A stretch of DNA of 64,000 nucleotides. It comes from Duganella dendranthematis. Lineage in GTDB: Bacteria; Pseudomonadota; Gammaproteobacteria; Burkholderiales; Burkholderiaceae_D. Every line of letters begins with the position of its first letter. Position 1 is the stretch's first letter. Location of the stretch: positions 620,001 to 684,000 of the forward strand of contig NZ_CP051684.1 in the NCBI RefSeq assembly GCF_012849375.1. The letters run 5' to 3'. A model generated the notes under the pieces. The model did no database searches, was not told the DNA's origin, and saw only the letters and a program-made list of their open reading frames with translations. Made by a program: the position numbers and the translations under genes. Shown here in pieces: positions 1-8,622 of this stretch.

Positions 1-758
1 ACCATCCAGCCGGAGCGGTAGCCGCAGGCGCGGTAATTCTTCGACAGGCCGTTGAAGGTCACGAACAGCAGGTCGTCCGCCAGCGAGGCGATCGACACGT
101 GCTCGGCGCCGTCGTACAGCACCTTGTCGTAGATTTCATCGGCGTAAATAATCAGGTCGTGCTGGCGCGCCAGTTCGATGATCTGCAACAGCAGCTCGAC
201 CGGGTACAGCGCGCCGGTCGGATTGTTGGGGTTGATGACGACAATGGCGCGCGTGTTCGGCGTGATCTTGCGGCGCATGTCCTCGATGTCCGGATACCAC
301 TCCTGCTGCTCATCGCACACATAGTGCACCGGCGTGCCGCCCGACAGCGAGACCGCCGCCGTCCATAGCGGATAGTCCGGGGCCGGCACCAGCACCTCGT
401 CGCCGTTGTTCAGCAGCGCGTTCATCGACATCACGATCAGCTCGGACGCGCCGTTGCCCAGGTAGATATCGTCAATGCTGACGCCGGCGATATTCTTGCC
501 CTGGGTGTAGTGCATCACCGCCTTGCGCGGCGCAAACATGCCCTTGGAATCGGTATAGCCAGCCGCATTCGACAGGTTGATCTTCATATCCTGCACGATC
601 TCGTCCGGCGGATCAAAGCCGAACACGGCGAGGTTGCCGATATTCAACTTGGTGATCTTATGGCCTTCCTCTTCCATTTGCCGGGCTTTTTCCGGCACCG
701 GGCCGCGGATCTCGTAGCAGACTTCCGCCAGTTTGTTCGATTTTTGAATCGGTCGCAA
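1..758 (-). CDS. alaA: Pyridoxal-phosphate aminotransferase, AlaA/AlaT type (3' end outside window)
   Basis: Partial gene on the minus strand; the window holds about 252 N-terminal codons and the C-terminus lies beyond base 1. The protein opens with a PIQKSNKLAEVCYEIRGPV stretch and contains NPNNPTGA, YADEIYDKVLYD and the PLP-lysine region FNGLSKNYRACGYRSGWMV, closely resembling E. coli AlaA, the glutamate-pyruvate aminotransferase of alanine synthesis. The start chosen is TTG at 758, preceded by AGGA at suitable distance. This start aligns with the family N-terminus, and no ATG or GTG fits it. It is divergent from the Mth938-arn operon, sharing a region of about 200 bases. In related Burkholderiales such a gene precedes hom-thrC, which cannot be checked here. 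Confidence 0.93.
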   Translation of the reverse strand, partial: MRPIQKSNKLAEVCYEIRGPVPEKARQMEEEGHKITKLNIGNLAVFGFDPPDEIVQDMKINLSNAAGYTDSKGMFAPRKAVMHYTQGKNIAGVSIDDIYLGNGASELIVMSMNALLNNGDEVLVPAPDYPLWTAAVSLSGGTPVHYVCDEQQEWYPDIEDMRRKITPNTRAIVVINPNNPTGALYPVELLLQIIELARQHDLIIYADEIYDKVLYDGAEHVSIASLADDLLFVTFNGLSKNYRACGYRSGWM

Positions 759-956
759 AATAAAATCCTGTTTATGTGAGGCAAACTTCCATGACCTGCC
801 AAAAATACCGGTGGCGGCCCATGCTGCAATGCAAAGAGGACCATTCTGCCGAAAGGGCCGATTTAATCAACCTTTCAGGCCGGACGCCCCTTGAAAACGC
901 TACAATGACAACTTCTTTTGCGCTTTATACACCCGATTCCATCCACGATTTCCGAC

Positions 957-1349
957 ATGAAGCTCCACCAAAGCGATACCCAAAAATACCAGACCGTTAC
1001 CGGCTACGACGAAACCGGCGTCGAAATCAACGCTGAGCGCTACAACTACAGCCTGATCGTGCTGCCGGAAGTGGCGCCGCGCGCCTGGAACGCGCCGACC
1101 TTCGAGTCGATCACCGCCGAACATTTCGACCTGATCGGCGCCGAGAATCCGGACGTGGTGATCCTCGGCACCGGCGCCCGCCAGCGCTTCATCCATCCCA
1201 AGCTGACCGCCGCGCTGACGCTGCGCCGCATCGGCGTCGAGTGCATGGACAGCCAGGCCGCCTGCCGCACCTACAACATCCTGATGGGCGAAGGCCGCAA
1301 GGTCGCGCTGGCCCTGATCATCGACGCCAACGAGGGCAAAAGCGCCTGA
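957..1349 (+). CDS. Mth938-like (DUF498) domain protein
   Basis: A 130-residue protein of the Mth938/NDUFAF3-like fold. It shows the family core: FDLIGAENPDVVILGTGARQRF followed later by IGVECMDSQAACRTYNIL. The biochemical role of bacterial members is not established; eukaryotic relatives assist respiratory complex I assembly. The start is taken at the ATG at 957 (MKLHQSD) rather than the upstream in-frame ATG at 918, because the family begins near this residue. Its stop overlaps the arnT start in an ATGA arrangement, so it is translationally coupled to the Ara4N operon as its first gene. That coupling may be organisational rather than functional. Confidence 0.85.
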   Translation: MKLHQSDTQKYQTVTGYDETGVEINAERYNYSLIVLPEVAPRAWNAPTFESITAEHFDLIGAENPDVVILGTGARQRFIHPKLTAALTLRRIGVECMDSQAACRTYNILMGEGRKVALALIIDANEGKSA

Positions 1350-3007
1350 TGAACGACCTCTACAATTCGAAGAAAGTCGTATGGGGACTGCTGGCCGCGT
1401 TCGTCATCGTCTGGCTGTACGTGCTGGGCGTGCGCACGCTGGTGCCGCCCGATGAAGGCCGCTACGCTGAAATGGCGCGCGAAATGTGGGCCACCGGCGA
1501 CTGGATCACCACTCGCCTGAACGGCATCAAGTATTTCGAAAAGCCGCCGCTGCAAACCTGGATGAACGCAGTCTCGTTCGGCCTGTTCGGCCTGGGCGAG
1601 TGGCAAGCACGCCTGTGGACCGGGCTGTGCGGCCTGGGCGGCGTGCTGCTCACCAGCTACACCGCCAACCGCCTGTTCGGCCAGCGCACCGGCTTCTACG
1701 CCGCACTGGCGCTGGGTTCGACGCTGTACTGGGTCGCAGGCGGCCAGATCGATTCGCTGGACATGGGCCTGTCGGGCATGATGACCGTCGCCCTGTGCAG
1801 TCTGCTGATCGCCCAGCGTGACACCGCTACGCCCGCCGAGCAGCGCAACTGGATGCTGCTGTGCTGGGCCGGCATGGCGCTGGCGGTGTTAGCCAAGGGC
1901 TTGATCGGCGTGGTGTTGCCGGGCGCGGTGCTGGTGCTGTACACCCTGCTGTCGCGCGACCTGGCCATCTGGACCCGCCTGCACCTGGGCAAAGGACTGC
2001 TGCTGTTCTTTGCCATCGCCACGCCATGGTTTGTGCTGGTGGCGCTGAAGAATCCGGAACAGCCGCACTTCTTCTTCATCCACGAACACTGGGAACGATT
2101 CTTCCTCAAGACCCACCACCGCGAAGGCGCCTGGTACTACTTCCTGCTGCTGCTGATTCCCGGCGTGATGCCATGGTTCGGCCTGCTGCCGCAGGCGCTG
2201 GTGCAGGGCGTCAAGCGGGCGCCGGGGGTGTTCCAGCCCAAGCTGCTGCTGGTGCTCTGGGCCGTGTTCATCACCTTTTTCTTCAGCTACTCCAGCTCCA
2301 AGCTGCCGGGTTACATCCTGCCGGTGTTTCCGGCGCTGGCCATCCTGATCGCCAGCTACCTGGAAAGCGCCTCGCGCATGAACCGCATGCTGGCCGCCGG
2401 CCTGCTGCTGCTGCTCGGCGTGGCCGGCCTGGCGGCGCTGCCGCACTGGATCGGCTCGGCGCCGCGACATCCGGACGAACGCGCGCTGCTGGAAGCCTAC
2501 CAGCCCTGGGTGCTGAGCGCCGCCATCGTCGCCGCCGCCGGCGGCGCGCTGGCGATCTTCCACGCGCGCCAGCTGCGCCGCGACCTGACGGTGCTGACGC
2601 TGGCCATCGCCGGTTTTGTGTCGGTGCAGCTGATCCTGACCGGCTTTGAGCCGTACGGCAACCTGCGCGCCGGCAAGCAGCTGGCGCTGAAGATGTTGCC
2701 CGAGCTGCAAGCGGACACCAAGATCTATTCGGTATCTACCTACGAACAATCGATGACCTTCTACCTGCGCCGCACGGTGATCCTGGTCAACTACTGGGAT
2801 GAATTCACCTTCGGCCTGCAGCAACAGCCGGAGCTGTCGATTCCGACGGTGGACGGCTTTATCGCCCGCTGGCAGGAGCATACGGCGCAAAAGGTCAAGG
2901 CCATGGCCATCGTCAGCGACGATGCCTATCGTGAACTGAAAACCAAGGGCGTAACCATGCGCGTGATCGCGGAAGACAGCCGCCGGCTGGTCATTACCAA
3001 TCTGTAA
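1349..3007 (+). CDS. arnT: ArnT-like lipid A 4-amino-4-deoxy-L-arabinose transferase (PMT family)
   Basis: A 552-residue polytopic inner-membrane glycosyltransferase, the usual ArnT length (about 550). ArnT moves Ara4N from undecaprenyl phosphate to lipid A phosphates on the periplasmic face, lowering negative charge and giving polymyxin resistance. Seen in the sequence: an N-terminal membrane helix followed by the PMT-type acidic motif PPDEGRYAEMA (Asp35-Glu36), then WITTRLNGIKYFEKPPLQTW, many hydrophobic segments and SSSKLPGYILPVFPALA. The ATG at 1349 overlaps the stop of the Mth938-like gene. It lies with arnB, arnC, arnA and arnD, which supports ArnT over another PMT glycosyltransferase. 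Confidence 0.92.
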   Translation: MNDLYNSKKVVWGLLAAFVIVWLYVLGVRTLVPPDEGRYAEMAREMWATGDWITTRLNGIKYFEKPPLQTWMNAVSFGLFGLGEWQARLWTGLCGLGGVLLTSYTANRLFGQRTGFYAALALGSTLYWVAGGQIDSLDMGLSGMMTVALCSLLIAQRDTATPAEQRNWMLLCWAGMALAVLAKGLIGVVLPGAVLVLYTLLSRDLAIWTRLHLGKGLLLFFAIATPWFVLVALKNPEQPHFFFIHEHWERFFLKTHHREGAWYYFLLLLIPGVMPWFGLLPQALVQGVKRAPGVFQPKLLLVLWAVFITFFFSYSSSKLPGYILPVFPALAILIASYLESASRMNRMLAAGLLLLLGVAGLAALPHWIGSAPRHPDERALLEAYQPWVLSAAIVAAAGGALAIFHARQLRRDLTVLTLAIAGFVSVQLILTGFEPYGNLRAGKQLALKMLPELQADTKIYSVSTYEQSMTFYLRRTVILVNYWDEFTFGLQQQPELSIPTVDGFIARWQEHTAQKVKAMAIVSDDAYRELKTKGVTMRVIAEDSRRLVITNL

Positions 3008-3022
3008 TGAATAAAACCATAA

Positions 3023-3394
3023 ATGAATATTGCAACGTTTAGCTTCATCATCGTCGGCGTGCTGCTGAATGCAGTGGCACAACTGCTGCTCAAGGCCGGC
3101 GCCCGCAACGTCGGCGAAATCCACCTGACGCTGAGCAATCTGTTCAGTGTCGGCTGGCGCGTCGCCACCCAGTTGCCCATCATTGGCGGGCTTACTTGCT
3201 ACGTGTTGTCGGTGGTGCTGTGGATTATTGCGCTGTCGCGCGTCGACGTTTCCGTCGCTTATCCGATGTTGTCTTTAGGCTATGTGGTCACCGCCGTCGG
3301 CGCCTGGTACCTGTTTGGCGAAGCGCTGTCGGTACAGCGCCTGCTTGCCATTTTCGTCATCCTGGTCGGGGTGGCGTGGCTGGCGCGCACCTGA
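3023..3394 (+). CDS. Small EamA/SMR-type transporter, probable ArnE/ArnF-like Ara4N-lipid flippase subunit
   Basis: A 123-residue protein with four predicted membrane helices, the size of ArnE/ArnF or an SMR protein. Recognisable parts are the first helix with NAVAQLLLKAGARNVG, the central IALSRVDVSVAYPMLSLGYV and the last helix ending in VGVAWLART. ArnE and ArnF act as a pair in E. coli to flip undecaprenyl-phosphate-Ara4N across the inner membrane. Here only one such gene is present, 15 bases after arnT and 64 bases before arnB. It may work as a homodimer or with a partner encoded elsewhere; the context makes an arn role likely. Confidence 0.8.
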   Translation: MNIATFSFIIVGVLLNAVAQLLLKAGARNVGEIHLTLSNLFSVGWRVATQLPIIGGLTCYVLSVVLWIIALSRVDVSVAYPMLSLGYVVTAVGAWYLFGEALSVQRLLAIFVILVGVAWLART

Positions 3395-3458
3395 CGAACA
3401 ATTTAGAATGGCGGCCAGACGTCATAGATAAAAATAGATTAAGAGAGCAAACCACCTC

Positions 3459-4598
3459 ATGAGTGCTGATCAGCCCTTCCTGCCTTTTTCCAAGCCTACG
3501 ATCGACGAGGCCACCATTACCGCCGTGGGCGAAGTCCTGCGCTCGGGCTGGATCACCAGCGGCCCCAAAGTGGCGGCGTTCGAAGCCCAGATGTCCGAGT
3601 ACTTCGGCGGCCGTCCGGTGCGCACCTTCAATTCCGGCACCTGCACGATGGAAATCGCCTTGCGCATCGCCGGCATCGGTCCTGGCGATGAAGTGATCAC
3701 CACGCCGATTTCGTGGGTGGCTACCGCCAACGTCATCATCGAAGTCGGCGCCACCCCGGTGTTTGCCGACATCGACCCGATCACCCGCAATATCGACCTC
3801 GACAAAGTCGAAGCCGCGATCACGCCGCGTACCAAGGCCATTATTCCGGTCTACCTGTCCGGCCTGCCGGTCGATATGGACCGCCTGTACGCCATCGCGA
3901 AAAAGCACAATCTGCGCGTGGTGGAAGATGCGGCGCAAGCCTTCGGCGCCGAGTGGAAAGGCAAGCGCATCGGTTCGTTCGGCGACTTCGTCTCGTTCAG
4001 CTTCCAGGCCAACAAGAACCTGACCACTGGTGAAGGCGGCGCGCTGGTACTAAACAATCTGGAAGAAGCCAAACTGGCCGACAAGTACCGCCTGCAAGGC
4101 GTGACCCGCAGTGGCGTTGACGGCATCGATGTCGATGTGCTCGGCGGCAAATACAATATGAGCGACATCATGGCCGCCATCGGCCTGGGCCAGTTCGCCA
4201 ATATCGAGCAGATCACCGCCCACCGCCGCGCATTGGCGCGCCGCTATTACGAGGCGTTTGGTCCGGAGTTTGAAGCGCAGTCCGGCGCCCAGCTGCCGCT
4301 GCAAGCGTTCGATTCCAGCAATTACCACCTGTTCCAGATCATCCTGCCGGACAACGGCCCGAGCACGCGCGCCGATTTCATGACCGCCATGAAGGACCGC
4401 TTCAACGTCGGCACCGGCTACCACTATTCGCCGATCCATTTGTTCAGCCTGTACCGCGAACGCGGCTTCAAGGAAGGCATGTTCCCGGTTTCCGAAAAAC
4501 TTGGCTACCTGACCGTGACGCTGCCGATGTTCTACGCCATGACCTTTGCCGATGTCGATCGCGCCGTCGCAGCCGTGAAAGCGATCCTGATCAAATGA
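3459..4598 (+). CDS. arnB: UDP-4-amino-4-deoxy-L-arabinose--oxoglutarate aminotransferase
   Basis: A 379-residue DegT/DnrJ/EryC1-family PLP enzyme that transaminates UDP-L-Ara4-ketone to UDP-L-Ara4N with glutamate. The typical family signatures are visible: FNSGTCTMEIALRIAGIGPGDEVITT, VVEDAAQAFG (Asp157) and FSFQANKNLTTGEGG, with the Schiff-base lysine at about residue 186. Length matches E. coli ArnB (379). It starts at ATG 3459 and its stop overlaps the arnC start (ATGA). A gap of 64 bases to the transporter gene leaves room for an internal promoter, but none is clear. Confidence 0.95.
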   Translation: MSADQPFLPFSKPTIDEATITAVGEVLRSGWITSGPKVAAFEAQMSEYFGGRPVRTFNSGTCTMEIALRIAGIGPGDEVITTPISWVATANVIIEVGATPVFADIDPITRNIDLDKVEAAITPRTKAIIPVYLSGLPVDMDRLYAIAKKHNLRVVEDAAQAFGAEWKGKRIGSFGDFVSFSFQANKNLTTGEGGALVLNNLEEAKLADKYRLQGVTRSGVDGIDVDVLGGKYNMSDIMAAIGLGQFANIEQITAHRRALARRYYEAFGPEFEAQSGAQLPLQAFDSSNYHLFQIILPDNGPSTRADFMTAMKDRFNVGTGYHYSPIHLFSLYRERGFKEGMFPVSEKLGYLTVTLPMFYAMTFADVDRAVAAVKAILIK

Positions 4599-5608
4599 CC
4601 GTCTCCCTGACCAAACCGGAAATCTCCGTCGTCATTCCGATCTACAACGAACAAGCCGGCCTGGCCGCCCTGTTCGCGCGCCTGTACCCGGCGCTCGACA
4701 AGCTGGGCGCCAGCTACGAAATCGTGTTCGTCAACGACGGCAGTCGCGACAACTCGGTGTCGATCCTGGCCGAGCAATTCCGCCAGCGTCCGGACGTGAC
4801 CCGCGTGGTGCTGTTCAACGGCAACTACGGCCAGCACATGGCCATCCTGGCCGGCTTTGAAGCGTCGCGTGGCGAGATCATGGTGACGCTGGACGCCGAC
4901 CTGCAAAATCCGCCGGAAGAAATCGGCAACCTGGTGGCCAAGATGCGCGAAGGTTACGACTACGTCGGCTCGATCCGTCGCAAGCGACAGGACTCGGCAT
5001 GGCGCACCTACGCATCCAAGGCCATGAACCGCCTGCGCGAACGCATCACCAACATCAAGATCACTGACCAGGGCAATATGCTGCGCGCCTACGGCCGCAA
5101 CATTGTCGACCTGATGAACCAGTGCGCGGAAGTGAATACCTTCGTGCCGGCGCTGGCCTACCGCTTCGCCCGCAACCCGACCGAAATCGTGGTCGAGCAC
5201 GAAGAGCGCTCGGCCGGCGAGTCGAAATACTCGCTGTACAGCCTGATCCGCCTGAACTTCGACCTGGTCACCGGCTTTTCGCTGATCCCGCTGCAGTTCT
5301 ACTCGATGATGGGCATGCTGATGTCGCTGCTGTCGGCGCTGCTCGTCGTGGTGCTGGTGGCGCGCCGCCTGTTCCTCGGCGCGGAAGCGGAAGGCGTGTT
5401 CACGCTGTTTGCCATCACCTTCTTCTTCATGGGCATCATCCTGTTCGGCATCGGTTTGCTGGGCGAATATGTCGGCCGCATCTTCCAGCAGGTGCGGGCC
5501 CGTCCGCGCTATGTGGTGCAGACCATCCTGCAACAGCGCGACGACAACGGCCAGCCGCTGCCGCCGCCCGGCGTCGAGAAACGCACCGTGGGCCGTCACC
5601 ATGAGTGA
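4595..5608 (+). CDS. arnC: Undecaprenyl-phosphate 4-deoxy-4-formamido-L-arabinose transferase
   Basis: A 337-residue GT2 glycosyltransferase which attaches formylated Ara4N to undecaprenyl phosphate at the cytoplasmic face. Motifs: SVVIPIYNEQ at the N-terminus, FVNDGSRDNS, the metal/sugar-nucleotide site VTLDADLQNPPEEI, and two C-terminal membrane helices (around residues 230-260 and 265-295). This is the DPM1/ArnC layout. E. coli ArnC is 322 residues. The start overlaps the arnB stop by four bases, and its 3' end overlaps the next gene by eight bases, so the three genes are tightly coupled. Confidence 0.94.
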   Translation: MTVSLTKPEISVVIPIYNEQAGLAALFARLYPALDKLGASYEIVFVNDGSRDNSVSILAEQFRQRPDVTRVVLFNGNYGQHMAILAGFEASRGEIMVTLDADLQNPPEEIGNLVAKMREGYDYVGSIRRKRQDSAWRTYASKAMNRLRERITNIKITDQGNMLRAYGRNIVDLMNQCAEVNTFVPALAYRFARNPTEIVVEHEERSAGESKYSLYSLIRLNFDLVTGFSLIPLQFYSMMGMLMSLLSALLVVVLVARRLFLGAEAEGVFTLFAITFFFMGIILFGIGLLGEYVGRIFQQVRARPRYVVQTILQQRDDNGQPLPPPGVEKRTVGRHHE

Positions 5609-6545
5609 CCTGGAACCGCGCAAGCGCGCCGTCGTCTTCGGCTATCACAATGTCGGCGTGCGCTGCCTGAAAGTGCTGCTGGCCGGCGGCGTGGACGTCG
5701 CGCTGGTGGTCACGCACGAGGACAGCGCCAGCGAAAACATCTGGTTCGAATCGGTGATTTCGCTGTGCCAGACCGAAGGTATTCCCTACATCACGCCGGC
5801 CGACGCCAAGTCGCCCGAGCTGCTGGAACAGGTCAAGGCCGCCAAGCCGGACCTGATGTTCAGCTTCTACTACCGCAACATGCTGCCGGCCGAACTGCTG
5901 GCGGTGGCGCCCGCGTTCAATATGCACGGCTCGCTGTTGCCGGAATACCGCGGCCGCGCGCCGGTCAACTGGGCGGTGCTGCACGGCGCCACCGTCACCG
6001 GCGCCACGTTGCACGAAATGACCGTCAAGCCAGACGCCGGCGCCATCGTCGCGCAGATGGAAGTACCAATCCTGCCGGACGACACCGCGCACGAAGTGTT
6101 CGGCAAGGTGCAGGTCGCGGCCGAGCAGGCGCTGTGGCGCGTGTTGCCGTCGCTGCTGGACGGCACCGCGCCGCGCCTGCACAACGACCTGAGCAAGGGC
6201 GGCTACTTCGGCGGACGCAAGCCGGAAGACGGCCGCATCGACTGGTTCTGGCCAGCCCAGCACGTCTACAACCTGCACCGCGCGGTGGCGCCGCCCTATC
6301 CGGGCGCCTTTACCGATATCGACGGTGTACGCTACGTCATCCAGCGCGCCCGGATTACCGGCACTGGACATGGCAACTTTGGCAATGTTGTCTCCCTCAG
6401 TTTGCCACCGGGCTTGACAGTAGTAGATAATTGCATCTTTGGCGTTTGCGGCGATGGCCGCATGCTGACGATTTCCGCATTGACCGCCGATGGTGAACCG
6501 ATCACGGCGGAGCAGCTCGATATTCGCCTGGCCGCGCGCACTTAA
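5601..6545 (+). CDS. arnA: UDP-Ara4N formyltransferase (ArnA N-terminal domain as a separate protein)
   Basis: A 314-residue protein equivalent to the N-terminal half of E. coli ArnA, which formylates UDP-Ara4N using 10-formyl-tetrahydrofolate. The formyltransferase active site is present: FNMHGSLLPEYRGRAPVNW (Asn107, His109) and KPDAGAI (Asp145). A C-terminal Fmt-C-like region follows. The start ATG 5601 lies eight bases inside arnC; the reading frame stays open upstream to 5409, but that part is a shadow of arnC. The decarboxylase half is a separate gene 38 bases downstream, so the bifunctional enzyme of enterobacteria is split here. Confidence 0.92.
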   Translation: MSDLEPRKRAVVFGYHNVGVRCLKVLLAGGVDVALVVTHEDSASENIWFESVISLCQTEGIPYITPADAKSPELLEQVKAAKPDLMFSFYYRNMLPAELLAVAPAFNMHGSLLPEYRGRAPVNWAVLHGATVTGATLHEMTVKPDAGAIVAQMEVPILPDDTAHEVFGKVQVAAEQALWRVLPSLLDGTAPRLHNDLSKGGYFGGRKPEDGRIDWFWPAQHVYNLHRAVAPPYPGAFTDIDGVRYVIQRARITGTGHGNFGNVVSLSLPPGLTVVDNCIFGVCGDGRMLTISALTADGEPITAEQLDIRLAART

Positions 6546-6582
6546 GCGGCGGCAGCACTAAACATTACCTGGACCTACACAC

Positions 6583-7635
6583 ATGAAAAAAGTTCTCATC
6601 CTCGGCGTCAATGGCTTTATCGGCCATCACCTGTCGAAACGCATTCTGGAAACCACCGACTGGCACGTGTACGGCATGGACATGAGTACCGACCGTATCA
6701 CCGACGTGCTGGAGAATGAGGCTTACAAGTCGCGCATGCACTTCTTCGAAGGCGACATCACCATCAACAAGGAATGGGTCGAGTACCACGTCAAGAAATG
6801 CGACGTGATCCTGCCGCTGGTCGCCATCGCCACCCCGTCGACCTACGTGAAAGCGCCGCTGCGCGTGTTCGAGCTGGACTTCGAAGCCAATCTGCCGATC
6901 GTGCGTTCGGCCGCCAAATATGGCAAGCACCTGGTGTTCCCGTCGACCTCGGAAGTGTATGGCATGTGCCACGACGAAGAGTTCGACCCTGAGAACTCGG
7001 AACTGATCTGCGGCCCGATCAACAAGCCGCGCTGGATCTACTCCAACGCCAAGCAGCTGATGGACCGCGTGATCTGGGGCTACGGCATGGAAGGCCTGAA
7101 CTTCACCCTGTTCCGTCCATTCAACTGGATCGGCGCCGGCCTCGATTCGATCCACACGCCGAAAGAAGGTTCGTCGCGCGTGGTGACCCAGTTCTTCGGC
7201 CACATCGTCCGTGGCGAGAACATCTCGCTGGTGGACGGCGGTGCGCAGAAACGCGCCTTCACCGACATCGACGACGGCATCGACGCGCTGATGAAAATCA
7301 TTGAGAACAAGAACGGCGCCGCCACCGGCAAGATCTACAACATCGGCAACCCGGTCAACAATTTCTCGATCCGCGAACTGGCCAACATGATGCTGGAACT
7401 GGCGCCGCAATATCCTGAATACGCCGAAGGCGCGGCCAAGGTCAAGATCGTCGAGACCACCTCGGGCGCCTACTACGGCGCCGGCTACCAGGACGTGCAG
7501 AACCGCGTGCCGAAAATCACCAACACCTGCGAAGAGCTGGGCTGGAAACCGACCACCACCATGGCTGACGCGCTGAAGAAAATCTTCGACGCCTACCGCA
7601 GCCAGGTGGCCGAAGCACAGAAACTGATGGACTAA
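6583..7635 (+). CDS. arnA: UDP-glucuronate decarboxylase (ArnA C-terminal domain as a separate protein)
   Basis: A 350-residue extended SDR enzyme matching the C-terminal half of ArnA, which oxidatively decarboxylates UDP-glucuronate to UDP-Ara4-ketone with NAD. Motifs: GVNGFIGHHL (nucleotide-binding Gly-rich loop), FPSTSEVYGM (the Ser and Glu correspond to E. coli ArnA Ser433/Glu434), WIYSNAKQLMDR (Tyr-xxx-Lys), GGAQKRAFTDIDDGIDAL with the conserved Arg. Full-length for a single-domain enzyme. No bridging frame joins it to the formyltransferase gene, so this is a true two-gene arrangement rather than a frameshift. Confidence 0.93.
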   Translation: MKKVLILGVNGFIGHHLSKRILETTDWHVYGMDMSTDRITDVLENEAYKSRMHFFEGDITINKEWVEYHVKKCDVILPLVAIATPSTYVKAPLRVFELDFEANLPIVRSAAKYGKHLVFPSTSEVYGMCHDEEFDPENSELICGPINKPRWIYSNAKQLMDRVIWGYGMEGLNFTLFRPFNWIGAGLDSIHTPKEGSSRVVTQFFGHIVRGENISLVDGGAQKRAFTDIDDGIDALMKIIENKNGAATGKIYNIGNPVNNFSIRELANMMLELAPQYPEYAEGAAKVKIVETTSGAYYGAGYQDVQNRVPKITNTCEELGWKPTTTMADALKKIFDAYRSQVAEAQKLMD

Positions 7636-7638
7636 GCA

Positions 7639-8604
7639 TTGAATCAACAACCATTGATGGTGTTGAAGATCGACGTCGACACCTACCGCGGCACCCGTGA
7701 GGGCGTACCCAACCTGGTACGCATGCTGAAGGCGCACAACGCCGGCGCCACCTTCCTGTTTTCGCTCGGGCCGGATCACACCGGCTGGGCGATGCGGCGC
7801 GCGCTGCGTCCGGGCTTCTTCAGCAAGGTGTCGCGCACGTCGGTGGTGGAGCATTATGGTTTCAAGACGCTGATGTACGGCGTGCTGTTGCCCGGCCCGG
7901 ACATTGGCAAGCACTGCGCCGCCGACATGCGTGCGGTGCAGGACGCCGGCTTCGAATGTGGCATCCACACCTGGGACCATGTGCTGTGGCAGGACAACGT
8001 CGCCAAGCGCGACGCCGGTTGGGCCACCAGCATGATGCGCAAGGCCGCCAACCGCTTCACCCAGGTGTTCGGCCAGGCGCCGCGCACCCACGGCGCCGCC
8101 GGCTGGCAGATGAACAACGCCGCTTTCCACGAACACGACAGCGCCGGCTACGCCTACGCTTCCGACGGCCGCTGCGTGCTGAAGGAAAACGGCCAGCTGG
8201 CCAATCCGGCCGACGGTCCGCACCGCTTGTCCGACGGCGCGCAGGTGCTGAAGCACATCCAGATGCCGACCACGCTGCCGACGCTGGACGAAGTGCTGGG
8301 CTGCGAAATCGATGGCGTGACCATCGGCACCGGCAATATCGCCGCCTTCCTGCTCAAGCTGACCGAAGGCGCCACGCGCGACCACGTCTATACTTTGCAC
8401 GCTGAGCTTGAAGGACAGAAACTCGCCCCCATATTCGAGCAGCTATTGGCAGGGTGGCAAGCACAGGGATACCAACTGGCGTCCATGGCTGACTACCATC
8501 AGAAGATACAAGACCTGCCGATGCCGGTTTGTCCCATCACCTGGGGCGAGCTGCCGGGACGCTCGGGCCAGCTGATCATTCAGGGCCCCGCCCGCGCCGA
8601 ATAA
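7639..8604 (+). CDS. arnD: 4-deoxy-4-formamido-L-arabinose-phosphoundecaprenol deformylase
   Basis: A NodB-type polysaccharide deacetylase of 321 residues from the TTG at 7639 (315 from an in-frame ATG at 7657). ArnD removes the formyl group from undecaprenyl-phosphate-Ara4FN so that the lipid can be flipped and used by ArnT. Visible motifs: KIDVDTYRGTREGVP with the metal Asp, CGIHTWDHVLWQD (the HxWDH metal histidines), RTHGAAGWQMN and the C-terminal HAELEG. The gene starts three bases after the decarboxylase stop. TTG gives better spacing to the upstream gene, but the ATG at 7657, just before the conserved VLKIDVDT, is equally plausible. Confidence 0.92.
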   Translation: MNQQPLMVLKIDVDTYRGTREGVPNLVRMLKAHNAGATFLFSLGPDHTGWAMRRALRPGFFSKVSRTSVVEHYGFKTLMYGVLLPGPDIGKHCAADMRAVQDAGFECGIHTWDHVLWQDNVAKRDAGWATSMMRKAANRFTQVFGQAPRTHGAAGWQMNNAAFHEHDSAGYAYASDGRCVLKENGQLANPADGPHRLSDGAQVLKHIQMPTTLPTLDEVLGCEIDGVTIGTGNIAAFLLKLTEGATRDHVYTLHAELEGQKLAPIFEQLLAGWQAQGYQLASMADYHQKIQDLPMPVCPITWGELPGRSGQLIIQGPARAE

Positions 8605-8622
8605 CCCTTCCAGGAGACGCCT

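Noticed and set aside
5409..5600. N-terminal extension of the ArnA formyltransferase
   Set aside because: It lies in the arnC coding region, and the ATG at 5601 matches the family start.
6546..6582. A frameshift separating the two ArnA halves
   Set aside because: Both genes have their own stop/start and normal domain ends, and the gap has no bridging frame.
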